Below, in pieces: positions 45,367 through 53,357 of a DNA stretch of 64,000 nucleotides (within the stretch, counting starts at the first letter, position 1; each line of letters begins with the position of its first letter). The DNA comes from Pedobacter planticolens. Lineage in GTDB: Bacteria; Bacteroidota; Bacteroidia; Sphingobacteriales; Sphingobacteriaceae. The position numbers and the translations under genes are program-made. The notes under the pieces were generated by a model that saw nothing but the letters and a program-made list of their open reading frames with translations, had not been told where the DNA came from and searched no databases. Where the stretch lies: positions 558,001 to 622,000 of the forward strand of contig NZ_WNXD01000002.1 of the NCBI RefSeq assembly GCF_014172375.1. Direction: 5' to 3'.

Positions 45367-46026
45367 ATGAAAATTTCAAAAATAAAATTCATTCTATTTT
45401 TGCTAATTATTTCGAGCTTAAATTCCTTTGCACAGAAATTAACAGAAAACGAAAAAACAGTTTTCGATGAGCTAGTGTATAAGAGAAAACAGGTTGGAGA
45501 ATATGAAACATTATCTAAATGGGTAAAACCTATTCGATATAAAATTTATGGCGATACATCTGCTTATATTGTTAAAGAAGTCGATTCGTTTTTCAATTTG
45601 TTAAAGAAAATAACTCCACTTGATATTAAAAAAGCATCTAATGAATCTGAAGAAAATTTTATGCTAGTTTTTGGAGAAAAACCAGAAGATTTTCAAGCGT
45701 ATACTGCAACAAATAAACCATTAGAAGCAATAGGATCATACAGAATAAGAACAACCAAGAATGGTGAAGTTTATTGGGGTCAAGGTTTAATTAACACCAA
45801 AAAATTTGGCACTAGAGCAAATATTAAAAATGCAATCAAAAAAAACATTGTTAAATGCATTGGATTTTCAAACAGTTCTGAGTTTGCACCTAGTAGTGTT
45901 TTCACCATTAAGAATAGCAACGATATTAAAATTGAAGCTTTTGATATCCATATTATCTCTGCTTTGTATTTACCAGCAATTAAACCTGGTATGACAAGAG
46001 ATCAAGTTGATGAGATTTTAAAGTGA
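45367..46026 (+). CDS. DUF2927-domain secreted protein
   Basis: This 219-residue protein has a signal peptide ending LNSFAQ. The pattern SKWVKPIRYKIYGDTSAYIVKEVDSFFNLLKKITPLDI, ENFMLVFG and the Met/Asp-rich end YLPAIKPGMTRDQVDEILK fits DUF2927, a putative secreted protease-like or binding family without known function. It starts four bases after the SNF2 stop, so it is co-transcribed with it. Its last nine bases overlap the 3' end of the convergent aat gene. Confidence 0.65.
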   Translation: MKISKIKFILFLLIISSLNSFAQKLTENEKTVFDELVYKRKQVGEYETLSKWVKPIRYKIYGDTSAYIVKEVDSFFNLLKKITPLDIKKASNESEENFMLVFGEKPEDFQAYTATNKPLEAIGSYRIRTTKNGEVYWGQGLINTKKFGTRANIKNAIKKNIVKCIGFSNSSEFAPSSVFTIKNSNDIKIEAFDIHIISALYLPAIKPGMTRDQVDEILK

Positions 46027-46659
46027 GCCTAGCATCGATAAATACTTCTTTCTACTAATCATTTCTGCACCCAAACTCATTAAATGTTCGTTTGGTAATT
46101 GGCAATCGATTAACTCAAAACCTATATTTTTACTCAAATGAATTAAGGCAACTTTTGATGCATTACTTACCAAACTAAACATACTTTCTCCGCAAAAAAC
46201 CGTGTTTATTTTAACGCCATATAAACCGCCTACTAATTTTTCATCCTGCCAAACTTCTATACTATGTGCCAAACCTTTTTTATGTAAATTTAAATAGGCT
46301 TTTTGCATATCATTGGTTATCCAAGTGCCATCTTGCCCAACTCTTGGTGTTTTTGCACAATTTTCAATTACCTTATCAAATGCCTGATTAACTGTAATTT
46401 CAAAAACTTCAGCTTGTAAAACCTTGCGCATGCTTTTGCTAATTTTAATCCTATCGGGATAAATTACACAACGTTCATAAGGAGCGTACCACAAAATAGG
46501 ATCATCTTCACTAAACCAAGGAAATATTCCACTTTGATAAGCTAAAAGCAACCGTTCTACACTTAAATCGCCACCAATGGCTAATAATCCATCTGGGTCT
46601 GCTAAAGCAGTATTTGGAAAAATTATTTCATCATCGAGTAATCTGAAAACCATGTGCAA
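46018..46659 (-). CDS. aat: Leucyl/phenylalanyl-tRNA-protein transferase
   Basis: At 213 residues this is close to E. coli Aat (234). Family motifs include FPNTALADPDGLLAIGGDL, LAYQSGIFPWF, WYAPYERCVIYPDRIKISKSMRK, AHSIEVWQDEKLVGGLYGV, FCGESMFS and IDCQLPNEHLMSLGAE. It transfers Leu or Phe from tRNA to N-terminal Lys or Arg, marking proteins for ClpS/ClpAP. The start is ATG at 46659, with a second Met at residue 3 (46653). No clp gene is nearby. It is convergent with the DUF2927 gene and overlaps it by nine bases. Confidence 0.95.
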   Translation of the reverse strand: MHMVFRLLDDEIIFPNTALADPDGLLAIGGDLSVERLLLAYQSGIFPWFSEDDPILWYAPYERCVIYPDRIKISKSMRKVLQAEVFEITVNQAFDKVIENCAKTPRVGQDGTWITNDMQKAYLNLHKKGLAHSIEVWQDEKLVGGLYGVKINTVFCGESMFSLVSNASKVALIHLSKNIGFELIDCQLPNEHLMSLGAEMISRKKYLSMLGSL

Positions 46660-46709
46660 TTATAACAAATTGAATTGTAACAAAAATCCTTCGCTCCTGT
46701 CTTAAAAAC

Positions 46710-47078
46710 ATGAGTTTTATAGGCAACATTATCTGGGTTATTTTTGGTGGAATTTTTATATTCTTTCAATATATTTTTGGCGGATTAGTTTTATGCCTAA
46801 CCATTGTCGGCATCCCGTTTGGCATTCAATGTTTTAAATTTGCCATAGTTGGTTTAGCACCATTTGGCGTTAAAATAACCGATACCTCCTCAAATATTGG
46901 TTGTTTATCAACCATCATGAATATTATTTGGCTAGTATTTGGCGGAATTTGGATTGTACTAACTCACTTAATTTTTGGCCTGTTATTTTGCATCACAATT
47001 GTGGGCATCCCCTTTGGGTTACAACATTTTAAGCTGATGAATTTAGCCTTTTCTCCCTTCGGGAAATCGATTAGTTAA
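46710..47078 (+). CDS. yccF: YccF-family inner-membrane protein
   Basis: This 122-residue protein has four hydrophobic helices built from two repeats. Each contains the motif (L/I)CLTIVGIPFGIQCFKF or CITIVGIPFGLQHFKLM (about 29-44 and 91-105) followed by the APFG/SPFG end. This internally duplicated structure is the YccF/DUF307 family. The function is unknown; it has been loosely linked to transport. It is a single gene ending one base before the stop codon of the convergent META gene, so no terminator fits between. Confidence 0.9.
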   Translation: MSFIGNIIWVIFGGIFIFFQYIFGGLVLCLTIVGIPFGIQCFKFAIVGLAPFGVKITDTSSNIGCLSTIMNIIWLVFGGIWIVLTHLIFGLLFCITIVGIPFGLQHFKLMNLAFSPFGKSIS

Positions 47079-47480
47079 CTACTCTGTTTTTGTAAAAACC
47101 ATTGCCAATTGACCATCTTTTAAAAGTTGTAATTTTCCGCTTACTATTTTAAATGAATTGGCAGTTCTTAAACCTTCAGTATATTTACCTTCTGCCTGAC
47201 CAACATCTTCACAATACATCATTGTACCTATTAATTCGCTAAATTTTATTTTATCGCCATCAATTGTAACCATCCCTCCAAAGCCGTTACAAAAAGATTT
47301 GCCACTTACTTTATTGTCTGTATCAAAGTTTAAAGTTGCTTTTTTTGTAGTGTTGGGCATTATTTGCCCTGGCCATTCGCTTAAAACCCACTTGGAATTA
47401 GCAACATTATTCATTCCTAGCTTTTCTGAACAAGCTTGCATTGCAATTACGAGGATAAATCCTAAAAATATTCTTTTCAT
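47079..47480 (-). CDS. META-domain (HslJ-like) lipoprotein
   Basis: This 133-residue lipoprotein has lipobox AMQAC (Cys17). The domain reads SKWVLSEWPGQIMPNTTKKATLNFDTDNKVSGKSFCNGFGG, FSELIGTMMYCEDVGQAEGKYTEGLRTANSFKI and LQLLKDGQLAMVFTK. These are META hallmarks: SGxxxCNxxxG and the T-x-M-x-C pair. META domains appear in HslJ of E. coli, a heat-shock lipoprotein linked to novobiocin resistance. The role here is unknown. It lies five bases after the APP1 gene on the same strand, which suggests co-transcription. Confidence 0.88.
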   Translation of the reverse strand: MKRIFLGFILVIAMQACSEKLGMNNVANSKWVLSEWPGQIMPNTTKKATLNFDTDNKVSGKSFCNGFGGMVTIDGDKIKFSELIGTMMYCEDVGQAEGKYTEGLRTANSFKIVSGKLQLLKDGQLAMVFTKTE

Positions 47481-47484
47481 AACT

Positions 47485-48465
47485 CTATAATTTAATTAAT
47501 CCGATTTTTTTTGAGTGCGCAATTGCTTCATCACTATGTGTAAATAAACAAGTTTTTATTTGTTTTTGCTCTATTTTTTCTAATAATTTTTCTGTGTAAG
47601 CCTGTCTTTCTGGTCTGATATTTCTAATATAAACCGCAGCAATATTTAGTGGATATTTTTCTGCAATTGCATGATAAATAGCTGGATCTTGCTGTGAATT
47701 ATCTCCAAAAAAAACAAATTGTTGGTTTGGAAAGGCATCAATAATTCGCATTACTCTTAACAATTTCCCCTCGTGTTCGGTTTTGCCAGTTTTAATTAAG
47801 CTTTTCCATCTTTTCAGCTGATTTAACAAAAAAGCCCCTTCTGGCAATTGGTTAAAACGAAAGGTTTCGACTAAATAATCATACAAATTCCATTCGCTAC
47901 TCGACACGTAGAAAAACGGATTTGGTTGGTCGATTTCTGTATGTGCTTTTGCTAATAATTGATAATGTTTTTGTACAGATGGAAACGTTTTTCGCGTACG
48001 CGGATTTTTTATAAAAAGCTCTCGTAATCTCCTCGCAATTGTAGCAGAATGAGAAATCATAATGGTATCATCAATATCAGAAATGAAAGCATATTGAGTA
48101 ATGTGCGGCACAAATATTTTTCCTTCTGCTTCGGCGATAACTTCATCGTTATCGTCATTTAGCGCCTCAACTTTCACCGAATGCCAACCTGCCGAAACAT
48201 CTTTCTCTGCTTTCCATTCAAACTTAAAAAAGCCATCGTATTCTGCTTTCTGATACACAATTTGCTCGTAAAAATTTAATCTAACTCTTGCAAAAGCATA
48301 AGGCTTAACCACAAAAAGTTTAAAGAGATGAACAATATTTACGAAAAGATTAATGCTAAAATTTTGCGTGGTTTTTGCTTTAAATTTAAACACATGTCCA
48401 TAAACAACTAAATTGTGTGTGTGGCCGTAACCGTGATATACTTTTACACTTGTAGCGTTATTCAT
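47485..48465 (-). CDS. APP1-like phosphatidate phosphatase (DUF2183)
   Basis: I prefer the ATG at 48465 (326 residues, MNNATSVKVYHGYGHTHN). A Met at 48513 is possible, and a TTG/ATG-type extension to 48582 would run into the divergent lipid-kinase gene. The N-terminal part has a beta-rich domain. The catalytic domain has the HAD-type FISDIDDTIM (Asp at about 130 and 132), FYVSSSEWNLYDYL, GKTEHEGKLLRVMRIIDAFP and VFFGDNSQQDPAIY. It is the APP1 phosphatase type, which dephosphorylates phosphatidate to diacylglycerol. It is divergent from a diacylglycerol kinase-like gene, with the opposite activity. Cytoplasmic; no signal peptide. Confidence 0.85.
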   Translation of the reverse strand: MNNATSVKVYHGYGHTHNLVVYGHVFKFKAKTTQNFSINLFVNIVHLFKLFVVKPYAFARVRLNFYEQIVYQKAEYDGFFKFEWKAEKDVSAGWHSVKVEALNDDNDEVIAEAEGKIFVPHITQYAFISDIDDTIMISHSATIARRLRELFIKNPRTRKTFPSVQKHYQLLAKAHTEIDQPNPFFYVSSSEWNLYDYLVETFRFNQLPEGAFLLNQLKRWKSLIKTGKTEHEGKLLRVMRIIDAFPNQQFVFFGDNSQQDPAIYHAIAEKYPLNIAAVYIRNIRPERQAYTEKLLEKIEQKQIKTCLFTHSDEAIAHSKKIGLIKL

Positions 48466-48525
48466 GATATAATTAAAACAGAGTTTAGCATAAGTTGTTT
48501 GTAAGGAAGACATAATAAACCATCT

Positions 48526-49407
48526 GTGAAATCGAAAATTCAAAAACTGCTCTTTATTGTAAACCCTGGCTCTGGTAATCACACTATTGATTTTAAAAAA
48601 GAAATAAAGTCATTTTTTAAAGCTAAAGAAGAAACTTTTGAGATTTATGAATTGCCAAAAGATTTTGCAATTGTTGATTTAAAAGAAACTATCAAACAAT
48701 CAAAAGCAGATCGTGTAATTGCCGTTGGTGGAGACGGGACTTTAAAACTTGTAGCAGAATGTTTATTGGAAACAGGCACACCTATCGGAATTATCCCGGC
48801 AGGTTCTGCTAATGGAATGGCTAAGGAATTGAGAATTCCATTGGAAATACAAGAGTCTTTAACCTTAACAATAAGTGGTAAACCAAAACAAATTCATGCT
48901 ATTCTAATTAATGGTGAATTGTGTATCCATTTGGCTGATATTGGATTTAATGCGTATTTGGTTAAAAAATTTGATGAATTACAGGAACGTGGAATGTGGA
49001 CGTATGCGAAAGCCACATGGCATGCCTTTTGGTATCATCGAAAAATGGATGTTGAGTTTAAAATTGGAAAGAAATTAATTAAACAGAAAGCCGCGATGGT
49101 TGCCATTGCAAATGCCACACAATATGGTTCTGGTTTACAAATAAATCCTGATGGGAAGCTAGACGACGCTCTTTTTGAAATTATTTTGGTAAAAGAATAT
49201 GCTGTGATGGAAATTCTTAAAATATGGATTAGCAAATTACCTTGGAATCCTAAAAAGATTGAAAGTTTTCAGGTTTCTAGTCTAAAAATAATCACAAAAC
49301 ATAAAGTCCATTTTCAGGTTGATGGTGAATACATAGGAAAAGTTAATGAAATAGAGGCAAAGCTAATTTCAAAAGCTATATATATTATTGCTGGCCCTTC
49401 AGTTTAA
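48526..49407 (+). CDS. Diacylglycerol/lipid kinase family protein (YegS/DgkB-like)
   Basis: This 293-residue protein starts with GTG (48526-48528). It has the lipid-kinase ATP site VNPGSGNH (about 12-19), the catalytic loop AVGGDGTLK (about 66-74) and GIIPAGSANGMAKEL (about 87-101), then a C-terminal beta-sandwich with KAAMVAIANATQYGSGLQINPDGKLDD. It should phosphorylate a lipid such as diacylglycerol. Its last 23 bases overlap the convergent membrane-protein gene. Opposite it lies APP1, the corresponding phosphatase, so the two may balance phosphatidate levels (inference). Confidence 0.9.
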   Translation: MKSKIQKLLFIVNPGSGNHTIDFKKEIKSFFKAKEETFEIYELPKDFAIVDLKETIKQSKADRVIAVGGDGTLKLVAECLLETGTPIGIIPAGSANGMAKELRIPLEIQESLTLTISGKPKQIHAILINGELCIHLADIGFNAYLVKKFDELQERGMWTYAKATWHAFWYHRKMDVEFKIGKKLIKQKAAMVAIANATQYGSGLQINPDGKLDDALFEIILVKEYAVMEILKIWISKLPWNPKKIESFQVSSLKIITKHKVHFQVDGEYIGKVNEIEAKLISKAIYIIAGPSV

Positions 49408-49786
49408 GTTGTCCTTTTATAGTTAAATACAACCTAATAAACTCTGTCATAATGCAGACTTTTAGCAGGATATTAGGCCATTTATCTTCGAAATTATCAA
49501 GTGCTTCGGGTAAAAGGGTTATAAATCCGACAGTGAAAACCCATAAATATAATCTAAAAGGAAATTGAATGTAGTAGAGTATAAAACCGAATTTCTTTGT
49601 GAAAAACAATCCATAAGCACCAACCAAAACTAATAAAAACATCGGAAACATTAATAGAGATTCTATTTTTACGGAAAGTTGGTTAGGCATTTCGTTGTAG
49701 TGATTTGCAATATTCCACAATTGCATTCCCATAAAAACAAGTGATATTAAATCTAAAAAAGCAAGCGAACGAAAAAGTAAGCGCAT
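49385..49786 (-). CDS. Small four-helix membrane protein of unknown function
   Basis: This 133-residue protein has hydrophobic helices at about 6-25 (LAFLDLISLVFMGMQLW), 44-62 (LLMFPMFLLVLVGAYGLFF), 67-90 (FGFILYYIQFPFRLYLWVFTV) and 105-125. The C-terminus is basic (KGQLKLKGQQ). No known domain is recognised. It follows the TonB-C gene after one base and overlaps the convergent lipid-kinase gene by 23 bases. It is probably part of a short operon with the upstream TonB-C gene. Confidence 0.75.
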   Translation of the reverse strand: MRLLFRSLAFLDLISLVFMGMQLWNIANHYNEMPNQLSVKIESLLMFPMFLLVLVGAYGLFFTKKFGFILYYIQFPFRLYLWVFTVGFITLLPEALDNFEDKWPNILLKVCIMTEFIRLYLTIKGQLKLKGQQ

Positions 49787-49787
49787 A

Positions 49788-50441
49788 TTATTTACAGTAT
49801 TTTAAGAGCCAATCATTTGCTTTATCAGAGCCCATATATTTCACAAAATTAAAATCTTCGCAAGCACCTTGTATATCGCCTTGCTTTTGTTTTTTAAGCC
49901 CAGATTTAACTTTATCATCTAAATATTCATCATCAATTCTCAAATCTGATTTAATTTGTAAAACTCTCAATTCATCCTCTGGTTTATAATTTCCTTTTTC
50001 TTTATTTCGATAAAAATTGAGCACAACATTGGTCAATTCCTCTTCGTCTTTATACGCCTGAATGGCTAGGGCGATTTCCTTTTTATCTTTTCGATCACAA
50101 TTGTAGCCAGTCAATGAAAAATTAACAGGAACCACCACTAAAGTTGTCGTATCATATGTTAATGGAACGATCCATTTTCCGTTCGTCATTCTAATTAATC
50201 GTAGCGCTTCATCATCTAAATCTGTTCCAATTCCTTTGTTAACTACCGAATAATAAACATTGCCTTTAGAATTTAATTTAAAACCAATAGTCACAGTTCC
50301 CTGTATGCAATTGTTTAAGGAATATGGTGGATAGATTTTATTTTCAGTTAAAAAAGATGATAATCCACCCTTTAGCTGAGGTTCTTGCGCCTTAACTGAA
50401 ACAGAAATTAACAGAAGAAAAGCTACTGCAATTTTGAACAT
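49788..50441 (-). CDS. TonB C-terminal-domain secreted protein
   Basis: This 217-residue protein has a signal peptide (VSVKAQ). The TonB_C-like domain (about 28-110) reads LSSFLTENKIYPPYSLNNCIQGTVTIGFKLNSKGNVYYSVVNKGIGTDLDDEALRLIR, with the conserved YP...G-V-x-x-x-F and D-x-E-A-(L)-R-x-I. There is no N-terminal membrane anchor or proline linker, so it is not a classical TonB. A C-terminal Lys/Asp-rich segment (DDKVKSGLKKQKQGD) suggests a TPR-like helix. Such soluble TonB-C proteins are common in the phylum; function unknown. It is in a chain of minus-strand genes from the M23 peptidase. Confidence 0.82.
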   Translation of the reverse strand: MFKIAVAFLLLISVSVKAQEPQLKGGLSSFLTENKIYPPYSLNNCIQGTVTIGFKLNSKGNVYYSVVNKGIGTDLDDEALRLIRMTNGKWIVPLTYDTTTLVVVPVNFSLTGYNCDRKDKKEIALAIQAYKDEEELTNVVLNFYRNKEKGNYKPEDELRVLQIKSDLRIDDEYLDDKVKSGLKKQKQGDIQGACEDFNFVKYMGSDKANDWLLKYCK

Positions 50442-50458
50442 ATTTAAATTTACGCATT

Positions 50459-51169
50459 TTAAGGTAAAGCCGATGTAAAAGTATGCTGCAAAATTAATTT
50501 TGGATCGGGACAGTTTTGTAAATAAACCTCACGATTAGAAAATTGACAAACCCCAGGATAATCGCCTTTTTTCCCTTCCATGTCAAACATTAGTTGAAAA
50601 TGCAGGTGTGGCGGCCAATATCCATTTTCTGCTGCAATGCCAAAACTGGCAAAATGTTTTCCTCTCGGGATAAATTGACCTTCTTGTAAACCTGTTAACG
50701 ATGCTAAACTTAAATGACCATAAAGTGCATACAAAGTCAAATCATCCAATTGATATTGCAAAATTACGGTTGCGCCGTAATCTCCAAAATTATTGTTGAA
50801 ATGAAAACTGTGCACTTTTGCATCGTAAAAATTATAAATCGGCGTTTCTGCTGGCCCCCAAATATCAATGCCTAAATGTAATCTTCTTGGTTCTTCAACA
50901 GTATCAAAATGAGCGCTTCTACTATAAATTGTGCGGTGTTCGTTATAACCTCCAATTCCATATTTAGCGTTATTTTTAGCTAACTTTTCATCTACCCAAA
51001 GGGAAAAAAAATTAGTATTTGCTAAAATTTCGGTTGTTAATTCTGAATTGTTTGCGGTAAAATCGAAAGGCAATAATGTAGCTGTTGATGGCTCGAAATC
51101 AACCACTTTTCCAATTTTATTTATCGGATTATTTAAAAAAACTTGAAGTTTTTGTAAGGGATTCATCAC
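50459..51169 (-). CDS. M23-family metallopeptidase (LytM-like)
   Basis: This 236-residue protein has the M23 zinc ligands His98 and Asp102 (HLGIDIWGP) and the HLHF motif (about 180-183) in a LytM-like domain (about 90-200). YALYGHLSLASLTGLQEG is also standard. There is no clear signal peptide and the N-terminal 90 residues are unassigned, so it may act inside the cell or be exported by another route. The family cuts peptidoglycan peptide bridges. Its four-base overlap with the hemolysin III gene (start 51169, stop 51166) shows translational coupling. Confidence 0.82.
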   Translation of the reverse strand: MMNPLQKLQVFLNNPINKIGKVVDFEPSTATLLPFDFTANNSELTTEILANTNFFSLWVDEKLAKNNAKYGIGGYNEHRTIYSRSAHFDTVEEPRRLHLGIDIWGPAETPIYNFYDAKVHSFHFNNNFGDYGATVILQYQLDDLTLYALYGHLSLASLTGLQEGQFIPRGKHFASFGIAAENGYWPPHLHFQLMFDMEGKKGDYPGVCQFSNREVYLQNCPDPKLILQHTFTSALP

Positions 51170-51807
51170 ACATTAAAAACGTAAACGTAGTTGTAAATAA
51201 AATGCGAAAGCGCACCAAAATTCACAAACACATGCCATAATTCATGACTATGAAAAAATCTATTTAAGGGTTTATCCTTCGCATAATAATAAGTGCCGCC
51301 AACGTAAAATACACCGCCAATAATTAACCATACAATTGCTGCAGTTGGCAAAACTTGCAACATTTTTTGCAGAAAAGGAATTACCAAACAACCCATACCG
51401 ATATACAAACCTGTAGATAACGCCTGGCTTTTTAAACGATTAAATATTTTCAATAAACAGCCAATTAAGGCAATCAGCCAAACTAATCCGAATAATAACC
51501 AACGCAACCAGCCATCGAAAATGAGTAATGCAGTTGGCGTAAAAGAACCTGCAATCATTAAATAAATGCAGCAATGATCAAATTTTTGCCAAAACCGAAT
51601 GCCGTATTCTGTTTTAGGTACACTATGATATGTTGCGCTTACACCAAATAAAATTAGAATACCGATACCATAAATATAAGCTGCCGTATACTCAAAATAA
51701 GTATGTGATTTTTGTAGTAAAAGGTATAATCCCGGAATTGCTAAAAGCGCTGGAACAATGTGAGTAAAAAAATTTCCTGGTTCGCGGATATACTTAGTGT
51801 TGCTCAT
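51166..51807 (-). CDS. Hemolysin III / PAQR-family membrane protein
   Basis: I take the Met at 51807 (MSNTKYIREPGNFFTH, 213 residues). A longer frame to 51843 would sit mostly inside rbfA. Seven hydrophobic helices run from about 25 to 205. The PAQR/HlyIII signatures are FGVSATYHSVPK (Ser/His metal ligands), RFWQKFDHCCIYLMIAGSFTP and the final HSHELWHVFVNFGALSHF. Bacterial HlyIII homologues are of unclear function, despite the name. The start overlaps the rbfA stop by 14 bases, so they are translated in sequence. Confidence 0.9.
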   Translation of the reverse strand: MSNTKYIREPGNFFTHIVPALLAIPGLYLLLQKSHTYFEYTAAYIYGIGILILFGVSATYHSVPKTEYGIRFWQKFDHCCIYLMIAGSFTPTALLIFDGWLRWLLFGLVWLIALIGCLLKIFNRLKSQALSTGLYIGMGCLVIPFLQKMLQVLPTAAIVWLIIGGVFYVGGTYYYAKDKPLNRFFHSHELWHVFVNFGALSHFIYNYVYVFNV

Positions 51808-52180
51808 CGTTTTCTTCGTCGGTATCCTTACGTTCTTTGGCAATTTTATTAAAAATTTTATCCATGTGCTCTACATATTCGTTGGTATCATCAACAAAAA
51901 AAGAAAGCGTTGGTATAACTCTCGCCTGGTGACGAATGCGTGAACCCAATTTATATCTAATTTCGCTGGCATGCGAATTAACTGTAGCTACAGAAAGACT
52001 AGTGTTATTTGTGTTTAAAAAGCTTAAATATACTTTTGCCACAGCCAAATCTGGCGAAACGCGAACTTTTGTAATCGTAACTAATGTATTGGGCAAGTAA
52101 GCCGCTCCCTCACGCTGAAAAATAGCCGCAAGCTCTTCTTGTAATAATCCTGCAAACTTCTGTTGTCTTTTACTTTCCAT
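51794..52180 (-). CDS. rbfA: Ribosome-binding factor A
   Basis: At 128 residues this is close to the family standard. ESKRQQKFAGLLQEELAAIFQRE, LVTITKVRVSPDLAVAKVYLSFLN and SEIRYKLGSRIRHQARVIPTLSFFVDDTNEYVEHMDKIF are the KH-fold RbfA signatures. RbfA binds the 30S subunit late in assembly and helps mature 16S rRNA, mainly under cold stress. The C-terminal tail is acidic (DTDEENDEQH). It overlaps the hemolysin III start. It is 55 bases downstream of a GTCATCCTGAACTTG repeat remnant. Confidence 0.95.
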   Translation of the reverse strand: MESKRQQKFAGLLQEELAAIFQREGAAYLPNTLVTITKVRVSPDLAVAKVYLSFLNTNNTSLSVATVNSHASEIRYKLGSRIRHQARVIPTLSFFVDDTNEYVEHMDKIFNKIAKERKDTDEENDEQH

Positions 52181-52195
52181 ATTCTTCTATCTTAT

Positions 52196-52220
52196 GTCAT
52201 CCTGAACTTGTCGAAGGACG
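52196..52220. repeat. Repeat fragment GTCATCCTGAACTTG...
   Basis: A 25-base run starting GTCATCCTGAACTTG and ending TCGAAGGACG sits between rbfA and the alginate-lyase-like gene. Sequences like this are well known as one arm of dispersed palindromic repeats in this and other phyla. The matching arm is not present here, so it is a solo remnant. Confidence 0.4.
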
Positions 52221-52235
52221 ATTCTAGCTATTATT

Positions 52236-53333
52236 TTATTTTTTTACCTCGTTTAATACAAATTGCCAACTTGGATATTTCAATTTAGCATTGATGTTTG
52301 CTTGATAAAATGTTAGCATCTCTTTGTCGAAATAATTTGCTAAGGCTATACTAGTTTTCGCTTCTTGTGGTTTAAACAGCGTTCCTGCAATATAACCCTT
52401 TTCTCCATTTGCTGCTCTTTTTTTGTCAAAAGCTGCTTTAGAATTGACAAACTCAGCGTGTGTTTTTTCACCAGTAAAAAATGGAACTAACCAATCAACT
52501 GAGTTTTTTAATGAATTTCCTTCTGGTGATTTATAACTATACGGATTTTCACCAAATTTGCCATCTCGTTTCAAAATAGTTGCCGCAACCATTAACGGAT
52601 CTACATCATAAATATGATAATGTAAGGCATCTCTTTCATGGAAATCATGACTGCTTCCATCAGGCATTAAATTTTTAGAAATCTGTTTTTTATAATTCTC
52701 AATTACCCAAGTTTTCAATTGTTCATCGTTAATTGCCCACGCAACTTCTGCTACTTCTTTAATGCGATGCGAATTCCAATTGTTAAAATAAGTTGCACTC
52801 TTACTTTTCACCTTTTCATTATAGGTTTTAATTTCTTGAAGTGCCACTTTGCTTAACCAATTTATAACTGCTGAATTTACATCTGTAGCTAAGTCGCTTT
52901 TCACTAAATCATATGCAAAAATAATTCGATCTAAATTTGTATCATTAATTGGGTTGCCTTGTGGCTGATTTCTTTGCGCCCAAACCAATAAAAACTCACT
53001 CGTTTTATCTAAATATTTTTTGTCGCCAGTAATTTTGTAAACAAATGCCAAAGCGTAAATCTTTTGCATATCCTCTAAACATTTCGCTGTTTTTATTTTA
53101 CGAGGATCGCCTTGTAAAATGCCTTCAGTTAAAATAGTATCAGCTGGATTAGGAGTTGCGGTAAGCGATGCATTGGCGGTTAGGAGTAAGTCTATCGAAT
53201 ACATTTCAACTTTACTATCTGAATTAATCAGATCTTTCAACTTTGTTAATTCGGCTGTACTTAAACTCACAACTTGAGCTTTGGATGCGCTACATAAAAA
53301 GCAAAAAATGCTAAAAAGAATAAGTTTCTTCAT
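52236..53333 (-). CDS. Alginate-lyase-family protein
   Basis: This 365-residue protein has a signal peptide (FCFLCSASKAQ). The alpha/alpha-barrel body contains CLEDMQKIYALAFVYKITGDKKYLDKTSEFLLVWA and NNWNSHRIKEVAEVAWAI, where the N-N-W-x-S-H-R motif is like the catalytic region of PL5-type alginate lyases. It also has DGSSHDFHERDALHYHIYDVDPL, with His and Tyr candidates. It is likely secreted or periplasmic and may split a uronate-rich polysaccharide, or a related sugar. There is no SusC/D nearby, so it is an isolated enzyme and the true substrate is open. Confidence 0.8.
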   Translation of the reverse strand: MKKLILFSIFCFLCSASKAQVVSLSTAELTKLKDLINSDSKVEMYSIDLLLTANASLTATPNPADTILTEGILQGDPRKIKTAKCLEDMQKIYALAFVYKITGDKKYLDKTSEFLLVWAQRNQPQGNPINDTNLDRIIFAYDLVKSDLATDVNSAVINWLSKVALQEIKTYNEKVKSKSATYFNNWNSHRIKEVAEVAWAINDEQLKTWVIENYKKQISKNLMPDGSSHDFHERDALHYHIYDVDPLMVAATILKRDGKFGENPYSYKSPEGNSLKNSVDWLVPFFTGEKTHAEFVNSKAAFDKKRAANGEKGYIAGTLFKPQEAKTSIALANYFDKEMLTFYQANINAKLKYPSWQFVLNEVKK

Positions 53334-53357
53334 TACAAAAATGGGCTATTGTTTCTG

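Noticed and set aside
47485-48582. Longer start of the APP1 gene at 48582
   Set aside because: It would overlap the divergent lipid-kinase coding region by 57 bases; starts at 48513 or 48465 are better.
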